NCBI RefSeq assembly: GCF_000585995.1
Contig: NZ_CP007410.1
Coordinates: 558,001 to 622,000 of the forward strand
DNA length: 64,000 nt
Direction of reading: 5' to 3'
From: Pseudomonas brassicacearum
Lineage (GTDB): Bacteria; Pseudomonadota; Gammaproteobacteria; Pseudomonadales; Pseudomonadaceae
Shown one piece after another: positions 9,015 through 17,967 of this stretch. Position 1 is the stretch's first letter; each line of letters starts with the position of its first letter. The notes under the pieces are model-generated. The model had not been told where the DNA came from. It saw only the letters and a program-made list of their open reading frames with translations, and ran no database searches. The position numbers were made by a program, and so were the translations under genes.

Positions 9015-10138
9015 TGCAATTGGCTTTTGTCCTTTACAAGTATTTTCCCTTCGGCGGCCTGCAGCGTGATTTCATGCGCATCGCCCTGGAGTGCCAGCAA
9101 CGCGGTCACCAGATCCGTGTCTACACGCTGATCTGGGAAGGTGACATTCCGCCAGGCTTCGAAGTGCTGGTGGCGCCGGTCAAGGCGCTGTTCAACCATC
9201 GCCGCAACGAGAAACTCAGCGCGTGGATGGAAGCTGACCTGGCCAAGCGCCCGGTGGATCGCTTGATCGGCTTCAACAAAATGCCCGGCCTGGACGTGTA
9301 CTACGCCGCCGACGGCTGCTTCGAAGACAAGGCACAGAACCTGCGCAATTCGTTGTATCGGCGTTGGGGCCGCTACCGGCATTTCGCCGAGTACGAGCGG
9401 GCGGTGTTCGCCAAGGACGCCAAGACTGACGTGCTGATGATCTCCGAAGTCCAGCAGCCGCTGTTCATCAAGCACTACGGCACGCCGCTGGAGCGCTTCC
9501 ACCTGCTGCCGCCCGGCATCGCCCAGGACCGTCGTCGGCCCGCCGATGCCGACCAGATCCGCGCCGCGTTCCGGGCCGAATTCGAGCTGGCTGATGACGA
9601 TCTACTGCTGGTGCAGATCGGTTCCGGCTTCAAGACCAAGGGCGTGGATCGCAGCCTCAAGGCTTTGGCCGCGCTGCCTGGCGAGTTGAGAAAACGCACC
9701 CGGCTATTTGTAATCGGCCAGGACGACCCCAAAGTATTCCAATTGCAGAGCGCCACGCTGGGGCTCGGTGACAACGTGCGGTTCCTCAAGGGGCGCAGCG
9801 ATATCCCGCGTTTCCTACTGGGGGCCGACTTGTTGATCCATCCGGCCTACAACGAGAACACTGGCACTGTGCTGCTCGAGGCGCTGGTGGCCGGGTTGCC
9901 GGTGCTGGTCAGCGCGGTGTGCGGGTACGCCCATTACATCGCCGAGGCCGACAGCGGCCTGGTGCTCGACGAACCGTTCGAACAGGCACAGCTCACCGAG
10001 TACCTGGGTCGCATGTTGAGCGACGCCGATGCACGGGCGGCCTGGAGCCGCAACGGTCTGGCCTTCGCCGAGACGGCCGACCTCTACAGCATGCCGCAGC
10101 ACGCGGCCGATGTGATATTGGCGGAGCACGCACAATGA
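9014..10138 (+). CDS. waaG: LPS core glucosyl/galactosaminyl-type transferase WaaG
   Basis: GT4-family (GT-B fold) glycosyltransferase that attaches the first hexose-type sugar to heptose II. 374 aa, the usual length. The N-terminus MQLAFVLYKYFPFGGLQRDF and the C-terminal nucleotide-sugar motif HPAYNENTGTVLLEALVAG (about residue 275, E-x7-E type) are typical. ATG overlaps the waaC stop; its own stop overlaps waaP by 4 bp, implying translational coupling. In Pseudomonas the WaaG product is usually a HexN rather than glucose; the sequence alone does not show which. Confidence 0.95.
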   Translation: MQLAFVLYKYFPFGGLQRDFMRIALECQQRGHQIRVYTLIWEGDIPPGFEVLVAPVKALFNHRRNEKLSAWMEADLAKRPVDRLIGFNKMPGLDVYYAADGCFEDKAQNLRNSLYRRWGRYRHFAEYERAVFAKDAKTDVLMISEVQQPLFIKHYGTPLERFHLLPPGIAQDRRRPADADQIRAAFRAEFELADDDLLLVQIGSGFKTKGVDRSLKALAALPGELRKRTRLFVIGQDDPKVFQLQSATLGLGDNVRFLKGRSDIPRFLLGADLLIHPAYNENTGTVLLEALVAGLPVLVSAVCGYAHYIAEADSGLVLDEPFEQAQLTEYLGRMLSDADARAAWSRNGLAFAETADLYSMPQHAADVILAEHAQ

Positions 10139-10941
10139 AGTTGATGCTGGCCGAACCGTTCAAGAGCCTTTGGGTCGGGCGCGATGCGTTCGCCGAAGTC
10201 GAAGCGCTCAAGGGCGAGGTCTATCGCGAACTGGAAGCCCGGCGCACCTTGCGCACGGAAGTGGACGGCCGCGGTTTTTTCGTGAAGATCCATCGCGGCA
10301 TCGGTTGGGGCGAAATCTTCAAGAACCTGCTCACCGCCAAGTTGCCGGTACTCGGCGCGGGACAGGAATGGAAGGCCATCCAGCGCTTGCAGGAAGTCGG
10401 CGTGCCCACCATGACGGCTGTCGCATACGGTGAAAAGGGCAGCAATCCGGCGGACCAGCACTCGTTCATTGTCACCGAAGAGCTGGCGCCGACCGTCAGC
10501 CTCGAAGACTTCAGCATCGATTGGGTCAAGCAACCACCACCGCCGGCGCTCAAGCATGCCTTGATCGCCGAAGTCGCCCGTATGACTGGCATGATGCACC
10601 GTGCCGGCGTCAACCATCGTGACTGCTACATCTGCCACTTTTTGCTGCACACCGACAAGCCGGTGACGCCTGGGGATTTCAAGCTCTCGGTGATCGACCT
10701 GCACCGCGCCCAGACCCGCCCGGCCATCACCACTCGCTGGCGCAACAAGGACCTGGCGGCGTTGTATTTCTCGGCGCTGGACATTGGCCTGACCCGTCGC
10801 GACAAGCTGCGTTTCCTCAAGGGTTATTTCCAGCAGCCGCTGCGCCGGATTCTCGCCGAAGAGGCTTCGTTGCTGAGCTGGCTCGAAGGCAAGGCCAACA
10901 AACTGTATGCCCGCAAACAGCGGTACGGGGATGCGCTCTGA
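10135..10941 (+). CDS. waaP: LPS core heptose (I) kinase
   Basis: Phosphorylates heptose I of the inner core, a modification needed for outer-membrane integrity and often essential in pseudomonads. 268 aa from ATG 10135 (MKLMLAEPFKSLW); an upstream in-frame extension through waaG is rejected. Kinase signatures: GVNHRDCYICHFLL at about 157-170 with the catalytic aspartate, and SVIDLHRAQ near 184 as the metal-binding segment. ATGA overlap with waaG and TGATG overlap with the next kinase. Confidence 0.96.
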   Translation: MKLMLAEPFKSLWVGRDAFAEVEALKGEVYRELEARRTLRTEVDGRGFFVKIHRGIGWGEIFKNLLTAKLPVLGAGQEWKAIQRLQEVGVPTMTAVAYGEKGSNPADQHSFIVTEELAPTVSLEDFSIDWVKQPPPPALKHALIAEVARMTGMMHRAGVNHRDCYICHFLLHTDKPVTPGDFKLSVIDLHRAQTRPAITTRWRNKDLAALYFSALDIGLTRRDKLRFLKGYFQQPLRRILAEEASLLSWLEGKANKLYARKQRYGDAL

Positions 10942-11675
10942 TGTCGGGTTGGACGCTGGAACCGGCCTACGCTGAGCTGGCGCAAGATTTCGGCAGTCTC
11001 GAAGCCGTGTTCGCCCTCAAGGGCGAGCGTCTGACGCGCGACCCGCTCTCAGAGGTGATCCGGGTGCAGCGCAATGGCGTGAATTATTACGTCAAGCGCT
11101 ACGTCGGCGCCGGCAAGGGCTTGCGGCGCTACCTGGGCAAGCCGCGGGTCAAGTCCGAATGGCAGAACCTCAAGCGCTTCGCCAAATGGGGTATTCCCAC
11201 GGCTGAAATCGTTGCCTGGGGCCTGGAGCGAAACGGCGCCGCCTATGCCCGTGGCGCGATGATCACCCGCGAGCTGCCTCACACCGAAGACCTCTCGGCC
11301 CTGGCTGATCGCCATGATTCAAGGCTGGCGGACCGGGCCTGGGTCGACGGAGTGAGCCGGCAACTGGCCGGTTACACCCGGACCATGCACGACCATCGCT
11401 TCACCCATAACGATCTGAAGTGGCGCAACCTGCTGATCGATGACCAGTCGAAGCTGTTCCTGATCGACTGCCCGAACGGTGATTTCTGGCGCGGTTTCTG
11501 GCTCAAGTACCGCATCACCAAAGACCTGGCGTGCCTGGACAAAGTGGCCAAGTACCACCTGTCGGCCACTCAACGCCTGCGTTTTTACCTGCAATACCGC
11601 CAGCGCGACCGGCTCGATGCGTGCGACAAGAAACGCATCCGTCACGTGGTGAGATTTTTCGAGGGGCGTGAATGA
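10941..11675 (+). CDS. LPS core kinase-fold protein (P. aeruginosa PA5008-like)
   Basis: 244-aa protein of the Kdo/WaaP kinase family. The catalytic loop FTHNDLKWRNLLI (about 152-164) keeps the Asp, Lys and Asn expected of an active kinase, and FLIDCPNGDF follows near 173. It lacks any membrane segment, so a cytoplasmic core kinase is expected. Position directly after waaP is as in P. aeruginosa, where the equivalent gene is called wapP. The sugar it phosphorylates is not evident from sequence. Confidence 0.85.
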   Translation: MSGWTLEPAYAELAQDFGSLEAVFALKGERLTRDPLSEVIRVQRNGVNYYVKRYVGAGKGLRRYLGKPRVKSEWQNLKRFAKWGIPTAEIVAWGLERNGAAYARGAMITRELPHTEDLSALADRHDSRLADRAWVDGVSRQLAGYTRTMHDHRFTHNDLKWRNLLIDDQSKLFLIDCPNGDFWRGFWLKYRITKDLACLDKVAKYHLSATQRLRFYLQYRQRDRLDACDKKRIRHVVRFFEGRE

Positions 11676-12424
11676 CTGATTTTCTGGCCGCTGAAGACCG
11701 GGCGTTGCTGCAACGTCATGGCCTGGACAGCTTCGAGGCCCTTTGGGCGCGGCAATTGGACGCGGTGGATGAGCCCAATACCTTGGGCGACGGCTGGAGC
11801 AGCGTGTTTCGGCTGGAGCTGGAAGGGCAGGGTTATTACCTCAAGCGCCAGAGTAATTACCTGACCCGAACCTGGTCCCACCCTTTGGGTGAGCCGAGTT
11901 TTTCCCGGGAGTTTCGCAACATCAGTCGTTACCGTCAGTTGGGGATTCCGGCCCTGCAAGCGGTGTTCTATGGTCAGCGCAAGGTGGATGGCGAGGTGCG
12001 GGCGATCCTGCTGACTCGTGCCCTGGATGGCTGGGATGACCTGGATTCACTCTTGCAGCGCTGGCCGACCCTGACGGCGGCGCAGCGCACCACCGTCCTG
12101 AACGCCTGTGGCCAGTTGGCGCGGCGCCTGCATTCCAAGCATCAGGTGCACGGTTGCTTCTATCCCAAGCACATCTTTCTGCAAGCCACCGACGGCGGCT
12201 ATCAGGCGCAATTGATCGACCTGGAAAAGACTCGGCCGTTGCTGTTCGGCCAACGCGATCGGATCAAGGACCTGGAGCCTTTGCTGCGCCGCGCCTCGAT
12301 CTGGAGTCACGACGATGTGCGCCAATTGCTGTCCTCCTACCTGGATCAACCACTCGAAAGTGGTCTGGTCGACAGCTGGATGAACCGCCTGACCGCCCGG
12401 CGCAGCCATAAGGAAGCCCGTTGA
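11672..12424 (+). CDS. InaA-type LPS kinase-fold protein (PA5007-like)
   Basis: 250-aa member of the lipopolysaccharide kinase (InaA) family. The catalytic loop reads VHGCFYPKHIFLQ (about 159-171) in place of the canonical HGD-x4-N, and QLIDLEKTRPL follows near 180, so the usual catalytic aspartate is absent, a feature I associate with InaA-type members. Overlaps its neighbours by 4 bp upstream and by 1 base (TGATG) downstream. Probably acts on the heptose region; whether it is catalytically active is open. Confidence 0.82.
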   Translation: MTDFLAAEDRALLQRHGLDSFEALWARQLDAVDEPNTLGDGWSSVFRLELEGQGYYLKRQSNYLTRTWSHPLGEPSFSREFRNISRYRQLGIPALQAVFYGQRKVDGEVRAILLTRALDGWDDLDSLLQRWPTLTAAQRTTVLNACGQLARRLHSKHQVHGCFYPKHIFLQATDGGYQAQLIDLEKTRPLLFGQRDRIKDLEPLLRRASIWSHDDVRQLLSSYLDQPLESGLVDSWMNRLTARRSHKEAR

Positions 12425-13872
12425 TGCATTTGTCCGAATTGAAGAACGTCGGCCGCAACCCCAGCCTGCCCTTGAGCCTGGAACTGGCCGATGCCGCCGG
12501 CCCGGCGCAATTGCAGCTGCTTTCGCTGTTGCGGGTGTTGCCGGGGCAGCGTTACGTCGGTGCGGGCATCTGGCGCGGGCGGCCGGTGTTGGCCAAATTG
12601 TTGGTGGGCAGCAAGGCCGCCCGGCATTTTCAGCGGGAACTGCAAGGCGTGCGCCTGCTGGCGGACCAAGGCCTGACCACGCCGCTGTTGCTGGCTGATG
12701 GCCTGAAAGAAGGTGAAGGTGGCTGGTTGTTGTTCGAGTTGCTCGAGGGCGCCGAGAGCCTGGGTGATGCCTGGAAACAGGTCGAGCCTCTGCCATTGCT
12801 GGCCGACGAGCAAACCGCGGTGCTGGCCGAAGCCCTGGGTGCCATCGCGCAATTGCATGGCAAAGGCCTGTGGCAAGAAGACCTGCACCTGGACAATCTG
12901 CTGCGCCACGCCGGCAAGCTCTACTTGATCGACGGCGCCGGCATTCGCGTCGAAACCCCGGGCCAGCCGTTGTCACGGCAAAAGGTATTGGAGAACCTGG
13001 GTGTGTTTTTCGCCCAGTTGCCCAAAGCCCTTGAGCCGTTCAATGAGGAACTGTTGGTGTACTACCTGTTGGGCAACGCTGAACACGCTTTGCCCATGGA
13101 GGCGCTGCAAAAACAGATCGACAAGGTCCACGCCTGGCGCCTGAAGGACTTCCTGGAAAAGGTTGGGCGCGAGTGCAGCCTGTTCAGCGTGCAGCGCGGG
13201 GCGTTCGGCTTGCGGGCGATCCGGCGTGATGAGGAGGCGGCCATGACGCCGGTGCTGGAACAGGCGGATGCCTTGCTTGAGCGGGGGCACCTGTACAAGA
13301 CCGGTGGCGCGGCGAGCGTCGGTAAAGTTGAAGTGGACGGCCGTCCCCTGGTGATAAAGCGCTACAACATCAAGAATTTCGCCCACTGGCTCAAGCGCTT
13401 CTGGCGCCCGAGCCGTGCCTGGCATTCCTGGCGCGAAGGCCATCGCCTGGCCTTCCTCGGCATCGCCACGCCCAAGCCGCTGGCATTGCTGGAAAAGCGT
13501 TTCCTGTGGCTGCGTCGCGGTGCGTACCTGGTGACCGAATACCTGCCTGGGCCCGACATCATCGAGCGCTTCGGCCCCTATGTGGAAAACGGTGACGCTC
13601 CCGAGCCCGAATTGCTGGCGCTGGACCGGCTGTTCGCCGACCTGATCCGCGAGCGCATCAGCCACGGCGACCTCAAGGGCCACAACCTGTTCTGGCAGCA
13701 CGACCGCTGGGCGCTGATCGACCTGGACTCCATGTGCCAGCACCGCACCCACGCCAGCTACGCCCCGGCCTACGCCCGGGATCGCGCGCGGTTCATGCGC
13801 AATTGGCCTGAGGACAGTGCGTTGTATCGGGTGATTGATCAGCGGGTGCCCAAAACAGTCGATAGCGCTTGA
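12424..13872 (+). CDS. Double kinase-domain LPS core protein (PA5006-like)
   Basis: 482-aa protein built from two kinase-like halves. The N-terminal half has LWQEDLHLDNLL (about 150-161) and LYLIDGAGI (about 165); the C-terminal half has ISHGDLKGHNLFW (about 411-423) and WALIDLDSM (about 429). Both loops keep an Asp and Asn, so both could be active. I chose ATG 12424, which overlaps the previous stop; a TTG one codon upstream is possible. Last gene of the waaF operon; followed by a REP pair. Confidence 0.85.
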   Translation: MHLSELKNVGRNPSLPLSLELADAAGPAQLQLLSLLRVLPGQRYVGAGIWRGRPVLAKLLVGSKAARHFQRELQGVRLLADQGLTTPLLLADGLKEGEGGWLLFELLEGAESLGDAWKQVEPLPLLADEQTAVLAEALGAIAQLHGKGLWQEDLHLDNLLRHAGKLYLIDGAGIRVETPGQPLSRQKVLENLGVFFAQLPKALEPFNEELLVYYLLGNAEHALPMEALQKQIDKVHAWRLKDFLEKVGRECSLFSVQRGAFGLRAIRRDEEAAMTPVLEQADALLERGHLYKTGGAASVGKVEVDGRPLVIKRYNIKNFAHWLKRFWRPSRAWHSWREGHRLAFLGIATPKPLALLEKRFLWLRRGAYLVTEYLPGPDIIERFGPYVENGDAPEPELLALDRLFADLIRERISHGDLKGHNLFWQHDRWALIDLDSMCQHRTHASYAPAYARDRARFMRNWPEDSALYRVIDQRVPKTVDSA

Positions 13873-13901
13873 GCCCTGCTGTAAGGGCAACCGATGAACC
13901 C

Positions 13902-14031
13902 GTGGCGAGGGAGCTTGCTCCCGCTGGGCTGCGCAGCAGCCCCAAAGCCATTCAACACGGTGCACGAGTAAAAAACCGTTGGCAGGTTTACGACTGCTGC
14001 GCAGTCGAACGGGAGCAAGCTCCCTCGCCAC
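13902..14031. repeat. REP-like inverted pair, GTGGCGAGGGAGC type
   Basis: GTGGCGAGGGAGCTTGCTCC (from 13902) and its inverted copy ending GCTCCCTCGCCAC (14031) enclose two smaller palindromes (CTGCGCAGCAG and CTGCTGCGCAG). It fills the gap after the kinase operon. The same family recurs at 58257-58377; a variant with GGGGATTTATCCCC is at 37681-37801. Confidence 0.88.
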
Positions 14032-14100
14032 AGGACCGTGTTTGGCTCCCAATAAAGCCACTTGCCGCTTGTCGCTAGAGGCTTAAGGCCGCTTTTAAGC

Positions 14101-14106
14101 TATAAT
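14101..14106 (+). promoter_or_regulatory. Consensus-like -10 upstream of the carbamoyltransferase
   Basis: TATAAT at 14101-14106 lies about 95 bp before the GTG start at 14200. No good -35 is found at 16-18 bp spacing, so this rests on the -10 alone. A promoter is expected here because the REP pair separates this gene from the waaF operon. Confidence 0.4.
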
Positions 14107-14199
14107 CCCGCCCTTTCTGCCCAGCGCCCCCGGCGAGTGGCACATCAATTTTTCGAGGCGCCTTGTCGCCCGTATGCAGACATAAGAGGCTAGACCCCT

Positions 14200-15957
14200 G
14201 TGGCATTGACGATTCTTGGCCTGTCCGGCGCCCTTAGCCATGATCCTTCCGCAGCGCTGTACATAGACGGCAAGCTGATCGCGGCGGCGGAGGAAGAGCG
14301 CTTCGTACGCGATAAACATGCAAAGAACCGCATGCCCTATGAGTCGGCGAAGTTCTGCCTGGAGCAGGCCGGCATCAAGCCGTCCGACGTCGACGTGGTG
14401 GCGATCCCGTTCGCCCCGATCAGCCTGTTCGGTGAAGCGCGCTGGCATTACGCCAAACGTTACTGGTACGCCCCGGACCGCGCTCTTGACGCGATCCTGA
14501 TGGGCAACCGTCGCTACAAGCGCTATCGCCGCAAGATCGTCTGGTGCCTGGAGCAACTGGGCTTCGATCCGAAGAAAATCAAGATCGAGCCGGTCGAGCA
14601 CCACCTGGCTCACGCCTCCAGTGCCTACCACTGCTCGGGCTTCCAGGAGAAAACCGCGATCCTGGGCATCGACGGCAAGGGCGAATACGCCACGACCTTC
14701 TTTGGCTATGGCGAAAACGGCAAGATCCACAAGATCAAGGAGTTCTTCGATCCGGACTCCCTGGGTGGCCTGTACGGCGCGATCACCGAGTTCCTGGGCT
14801 TTGAAATGCTCGACGGCGAGTTCAAGGTCATGGGCATGGCGCCCTACGGCGATGCCACCAAGTACGATTTCTCACGCCTGGCCTCGTTCGAAAACGGCGA
14901 GCTGGTGATCAATACCGACTACGCCAACGTGATCGGCCTGCGTCGCTATAAAGAGAAGGGCAAGGGCTTCTACTTCTCGCCGAAGCTGATCGAATGGCTC
15001 GGCCCGAAACGCGAAGGCGACATCGCCGACGAGCCGTACATCCACTACGCGGCCAGCATGCAGGCGCTGTTCGAGAAGCTCGCGCTGCAAATGATCGACC
15101 ACTACCTGGGCGACGTGCTCAAGGAAACCGGCAAGCTGGCCTTCGCCGGCGGCTGCGCCTTGAACGTCAAGCTGAACCAGAAAATCATTGCCCGTGATGA
15201 CGTCAAGGAACTGTTCGTGCAACCGGCGTCCGGCGACGCCGGCACTGCGGTGGGCGCGGCGGCTTATGTGTCCCACGCCCGTGGCGTGCCAGTGGAGAAG
15301 ATGGAACACGTCTACCTCGGCCCGGCCTACAGCAACGAAGACGTGATTGCAGCCTGCGCCCGTCATCCGAGCAAGCCGGCGTGGCGCAAGATCGAAAACA
15401 CCCCCGAGCGCATTGCCAAGATCATGGTCGACGGCAACCCGGTGGCCTGGTTCCAGGGGCGCATGGAGTTTGGCCCGCGGGCCTTGGGTGGTCGCTCGAT
15501 CATCGGTTGCCCGAGCGCCAGCGGCGTGGCCGATCGCATCAACGAACAGATCAAGTTCCGCGAGCGCTGGAGGCCTTTCTGCCCGTCCATGCTCGACACC
15601 GTTGCGCCGCAGATGATCAAGGTCGATCACCCGGCGCCGTTCATGACCTTCACCTTCGAAGTGGCTGAAGAGTGGAAGACCCGCGTGCCGGAAGTCGTCC
15701 ATGAAGACGGTACTTCCCGGGCCCAGGTGCTCAAGCGTGAGTACAACCCGCGTTACTACGACATGATGAAGGCCCTGGAAGTCCTGACCGGCAACGGTGT
15801 GTCCTTGAACACCTCGCTCAACCGTCGTGGCGAACCGATGATCTGCTCGCCGACCGACGCGCTGAATATGTTTTTTGGTTCCGACCTGCAGTATTTGATC
15901 ATGGAAGACATCCTGGTGGTCAAAGACGGCGTGGATGCTTATGACACGCTCGGCTGA
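14200..15957 (+). CDS. NodU/CmcH-family O-carbamoyltransferase (LPS core)
   Basis: 585-aa carbamoyltransferase that uses carbamoyl phosphate and ATP. N-terminal Kae1-like domain: LSGALSHDPSAALYIDG at the start, EHHLAHASSAYHCSGF near 133 and GIDGKGEYATTFF near 156. C-terminal domain: FQGRMEFGPRALGGRSI near 419 and INEQIKFRERWRPFCPS near 447. GTG start at 14200 with TAAGAGG upstream. The gene sits where P. aeruginosa has PA5005, whose product carbamoylates a core heptose; the same role is inferred here. Confidence 0.92.
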   Translation: MALTILGLSGALSHDPSAALYIDGKLIAAAEEERFVRDKHAKNRMPYESAKFCLEQAGIKPSDVDVVAIPFAPISLFGEARWHYAKRYWYAPDRALDAILMGNRRYKRYRRKIVWCLEQLGFDPKKIKIEPVEHHLAHASSAYHCSGFQEKTAILGIDGKGEYATTFFGYGENGKIHKIKEFFDPDSLGGLYGAITEFLGFEMLDGEFKVMGMAPYGDATKYDFSRLASFENGELVINTDYANVIGLRRYKEKGKGFYFSPKLIEWLGPKREGDIADEPYIHYAASMQALFEKLALQMIDHYLGDVLKETGKLAFAGGCALNVKLNQKIIARDDVKELFVQPASGDAGTAVGAAAYVSHARGVPVEKMEHVYLGPAYSNEDVIAACARHPSKPAWRKIENTPERIAKIMVDGNPVAWFQGRMEFGPRALGGRSIIGCPSASGVADRINEQIKFRERWRPFCPSMLDTVAPQMIKVDHPAPFMTFTFEVAEEWKTRVPEVVHEDGTSRAQVLKREYNPRYYDMMKALEVLTGNGVSLNTSLNRRGEPMICSPTDALNMFFGSDLQYLIMEDILVVKDGVDAYDTLG

Positions 15958-17071
15958 GCGACATGTGCTGCAGTTCTGCCACGGTTATGACGGGCCGTTC
16001 CTGGACTGTGCCCGTCAATACGCCAGCCTGTTCGCGGGTACTGGCTACCGTGTGACCACGGTGTTTCTCACCGGGGTGGCGGATGCGCAAGTCGCAGCCA
16101 GTTGTGCCTCGGACGAGGTGCTGTTCATGGAATACAGCTCCAGTGCCATACGTGGCCTGAAGCTGGGCGCCATCAGTGATCTGCGCAAGATCGCCGCTTC
16201 GCGCAATTTCAGTTTTTGTATCGCCCACCGCTTCAAGCCGATCTATATCGCCTTGCTTGGCACTGGCCTGCCGGTGATCGGCGTGCATCATGCTTTTGAT
16301 GACTACCAACGAAGCTCCCGTCGACTGTTCGTCCATGTGTTTCGCAAGCGCCTGAGCTTGCTCGGGGTTTCCGATGCGGTACGTGACGACATGCGTCGCT
16401 GCCTGCCGAAATGGCCAGTCACCCGGATACAGACCCTCTACAACCGTATCGACCTGGATGCCGTGCAGGCCAGCCTCGTCTCCCGGGACGTGGCGCGGCA
16501 CACCCTGGGGTTGGATTCGGATGCCTGGATCGTCGGCAACGTCGGTCGCCTGCACCCGGACAAGGACCAGGCCACACTGTTGCGCGGGTTTGCCGAGGCG
16601 CTGGCGTATCTGCCGGCTAACAGCCAACTGGCGATTCTCGGCACGGGCCGTCTGGAACAGGACCTTCGAGAGCAGGCACTGGAGTTGGGCATTGCCGACC
16701 GCGTGTTGCTCCTCGGCCAAGTGCCCGATGCGCGCCGCTACTTTCGCGCCTTTGATGTGTTTGCCCTGAGTTCCGACCACGAGCCGTTCGGCATGGTCCT
16801 GCTTGAAGCCATGGCCGCCGGCGTACCGCTGCTGGCGACGGCCTGCGGTGGGGCGAAGGAAGTAGTCGAAGGCGTGGGCATCCTGTTTCCGCAGGGCGAC
16901 GCCGAGCACATGGCACAGGCGCTACGTCACCTGGCGGCCATGGACGATTTGCAGCGTCGCCAATGCGCCGAGCTGATGCTCGACCGCCTGCGCGAACGCT
17001 TCTCGGATCGCGCCGTACGCGAGGCATTCTGGCGTTTGCCTCAAGTTATCGAACTGGCGCCGAGGGCCTGA
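15941..17071 (+). CDS. Outer-core glycosyltransferase, GT4 type (PA5004-like)
   Basis: 376-aa GT-B fold transferase beginning MTRSAERHVLQFCHGYDGPF. The C-terminal donor site DHEPFGMVLLEAMAAGVPLL lies near residues 279-298. The start overlaps the carbamoyltransferase by 17 bp (an alternative ATG at 15935 gives 2 extra residues), and its stop overlaps the next ATG. In P. aeruginosa the gene at this place (wapH) makes part of the outer core. Acceptor and donor cannot be read from sequence. Confidence 0.88.
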   Translation: MTRSAERHVLQFCHGYDGPFLDCARQYASLFAGTGYRVTTVFLTGVADAQVAASCASDEVLFMEYSSSAIRGLKLGAISDLRKIAASRNFSFCIAHRFKPIYIALLGTGLPVIGVHHAFDDYQRSSRRLFVHVFRKRLSLLGVSDAVRDDMRRCLPKWPVTRIQTLYNRIDLDAVQASLVSRDVARHTLGLDSDAWIVGNVGRLHPDKDQATLLRGFAEALAYLPANSQLAILGTGRLEQDLREQALELGIADRVLLLGQVPDARRYFRAFDVFALSSDHEPFGMVLLEAMAAGVPLLATACGGAKEVVEGVGILFPQGDAEHMAQALRHLAAMDDLQRRQCAELMLDRLRERFSDRAVREAFWRLPQVIELAPRA

Positions 17072-17967
17072 TGCTCAACCGATTCCAAGGCTGGCGTGAA
17101 CGCGGCTGGACAGCCGTAGATGCGTCGATTTATGCCCAGGCCTGGCAGCGTTTTGGTGGCAGTGTCGCCACTCACCCGGCAGTGGTCGAGCGTCTGGCGG
17201 CCCTGGCCGGGATTCCCGTGCGGTACTTGGCATTTGAACAGGGGGGCGAGCTCAAGGCGGCGATCCCAACCTGGGGGCGCGACCTGGCGCTGTCCAAAGA
17301 CGTGCTCAAGCGCAGTGGTAAAAAAGGCTTGTTCGACCTGGGCAATGCCGAACTGATTCTGCCGGCCGCGCCCGATGCACTGGCACCGTTGCGTCATCGC
17401 GGGCGTTACCTGTCGGCCCTCAACGAGGGACGTTTCAGTGGCTTGAAGTTGCAGCAGGAGCAACTGGCCATGGCCCGCACGCCGGAAGAACTGTCCAAGA
17501 AGTTTCGCTACAACCAGCGCCGTGAGCTACGGTTGCTGGAAGAGGCGGGCGGGCTGGTGCGACCGGTCGGCGAGTTTTCCAGCGCGGAACTGGCCTCGAT
17601 CTACTGCGACCTGTTCCTGCGCCGTTGGGGCTTTGCGGCCACCGGTGCCGAGCGCATGGGCGAGGTGATCGAGCTGCTGCGCGAATGGCTGATCGGTTCG
17701 GTGATCTTTCTCAACGATGCGCCGATTGCCATTCAACTGGTGTATCGGGTCGAAGCGCCCGAGTGGATCAGCGTCGAGTACATCAACGGCGGCGTCGATC
17801 CGCAGACCCGCGAATTCAGCCCTGGTAGCGTATTGAGCTTTCTCAACACCCAAAGCGCCTGGGAGCAGGCCCGTGCCGCCGGCAAACCGTTGCGTTTTTC
17901 CTTCGGTCGGGCGGACCGGGAGTACAAGGACCGTTGGTGCAACCCCGTGCCGGTGTTTACCGTATGA
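17071..17967 (+). CDS. Mig-14-like protein, antimicrobial-peptide tolerance
   Basis: 298-aa protein resembling Mig-14 of Salmonella and its P. aeruginosa counterpart (PA5003), which are membrane-associated proteins linked to survival of cationic peptides. The C-terminal part (about 140-298) has a GNAT/FemAB-like look, including KKFRYNQRRELRLLEE and the end motif LRFSFGRADREYKDRWCNP. ATG 17071 overlaps the upstream stop; a longer in-frame version starting inside the glycosyltransferase is rejected. Assignment rests on gene order and remembered family motifs. Confidence 0.78.
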   Translation: MLNRFQGWRERGWTAVDASIYAQAWQRFGGSVATHPAVVERLAALAGIPVRYLAFEQGGELKAAIPTWGRDLALSKDVLKRSGKKGLFDLGNAELILPAAPDALAPLRHRGRYLSALNEGRFSGLKLQQEQLAMARTPEELSKKFRYNQRRELRLLEEAGGLVRPVGEFSSAELASIYCDLFLRRWGFAATGAERMGEVIELLREWLIGSVIFLNDAPIAIQLVYRVEAPEWISVEYINGGVDPQTREFSPGSVLSFLNTQSAWEQARAAGKPLRFSFGRADREYKDRWCNPVPVFTV

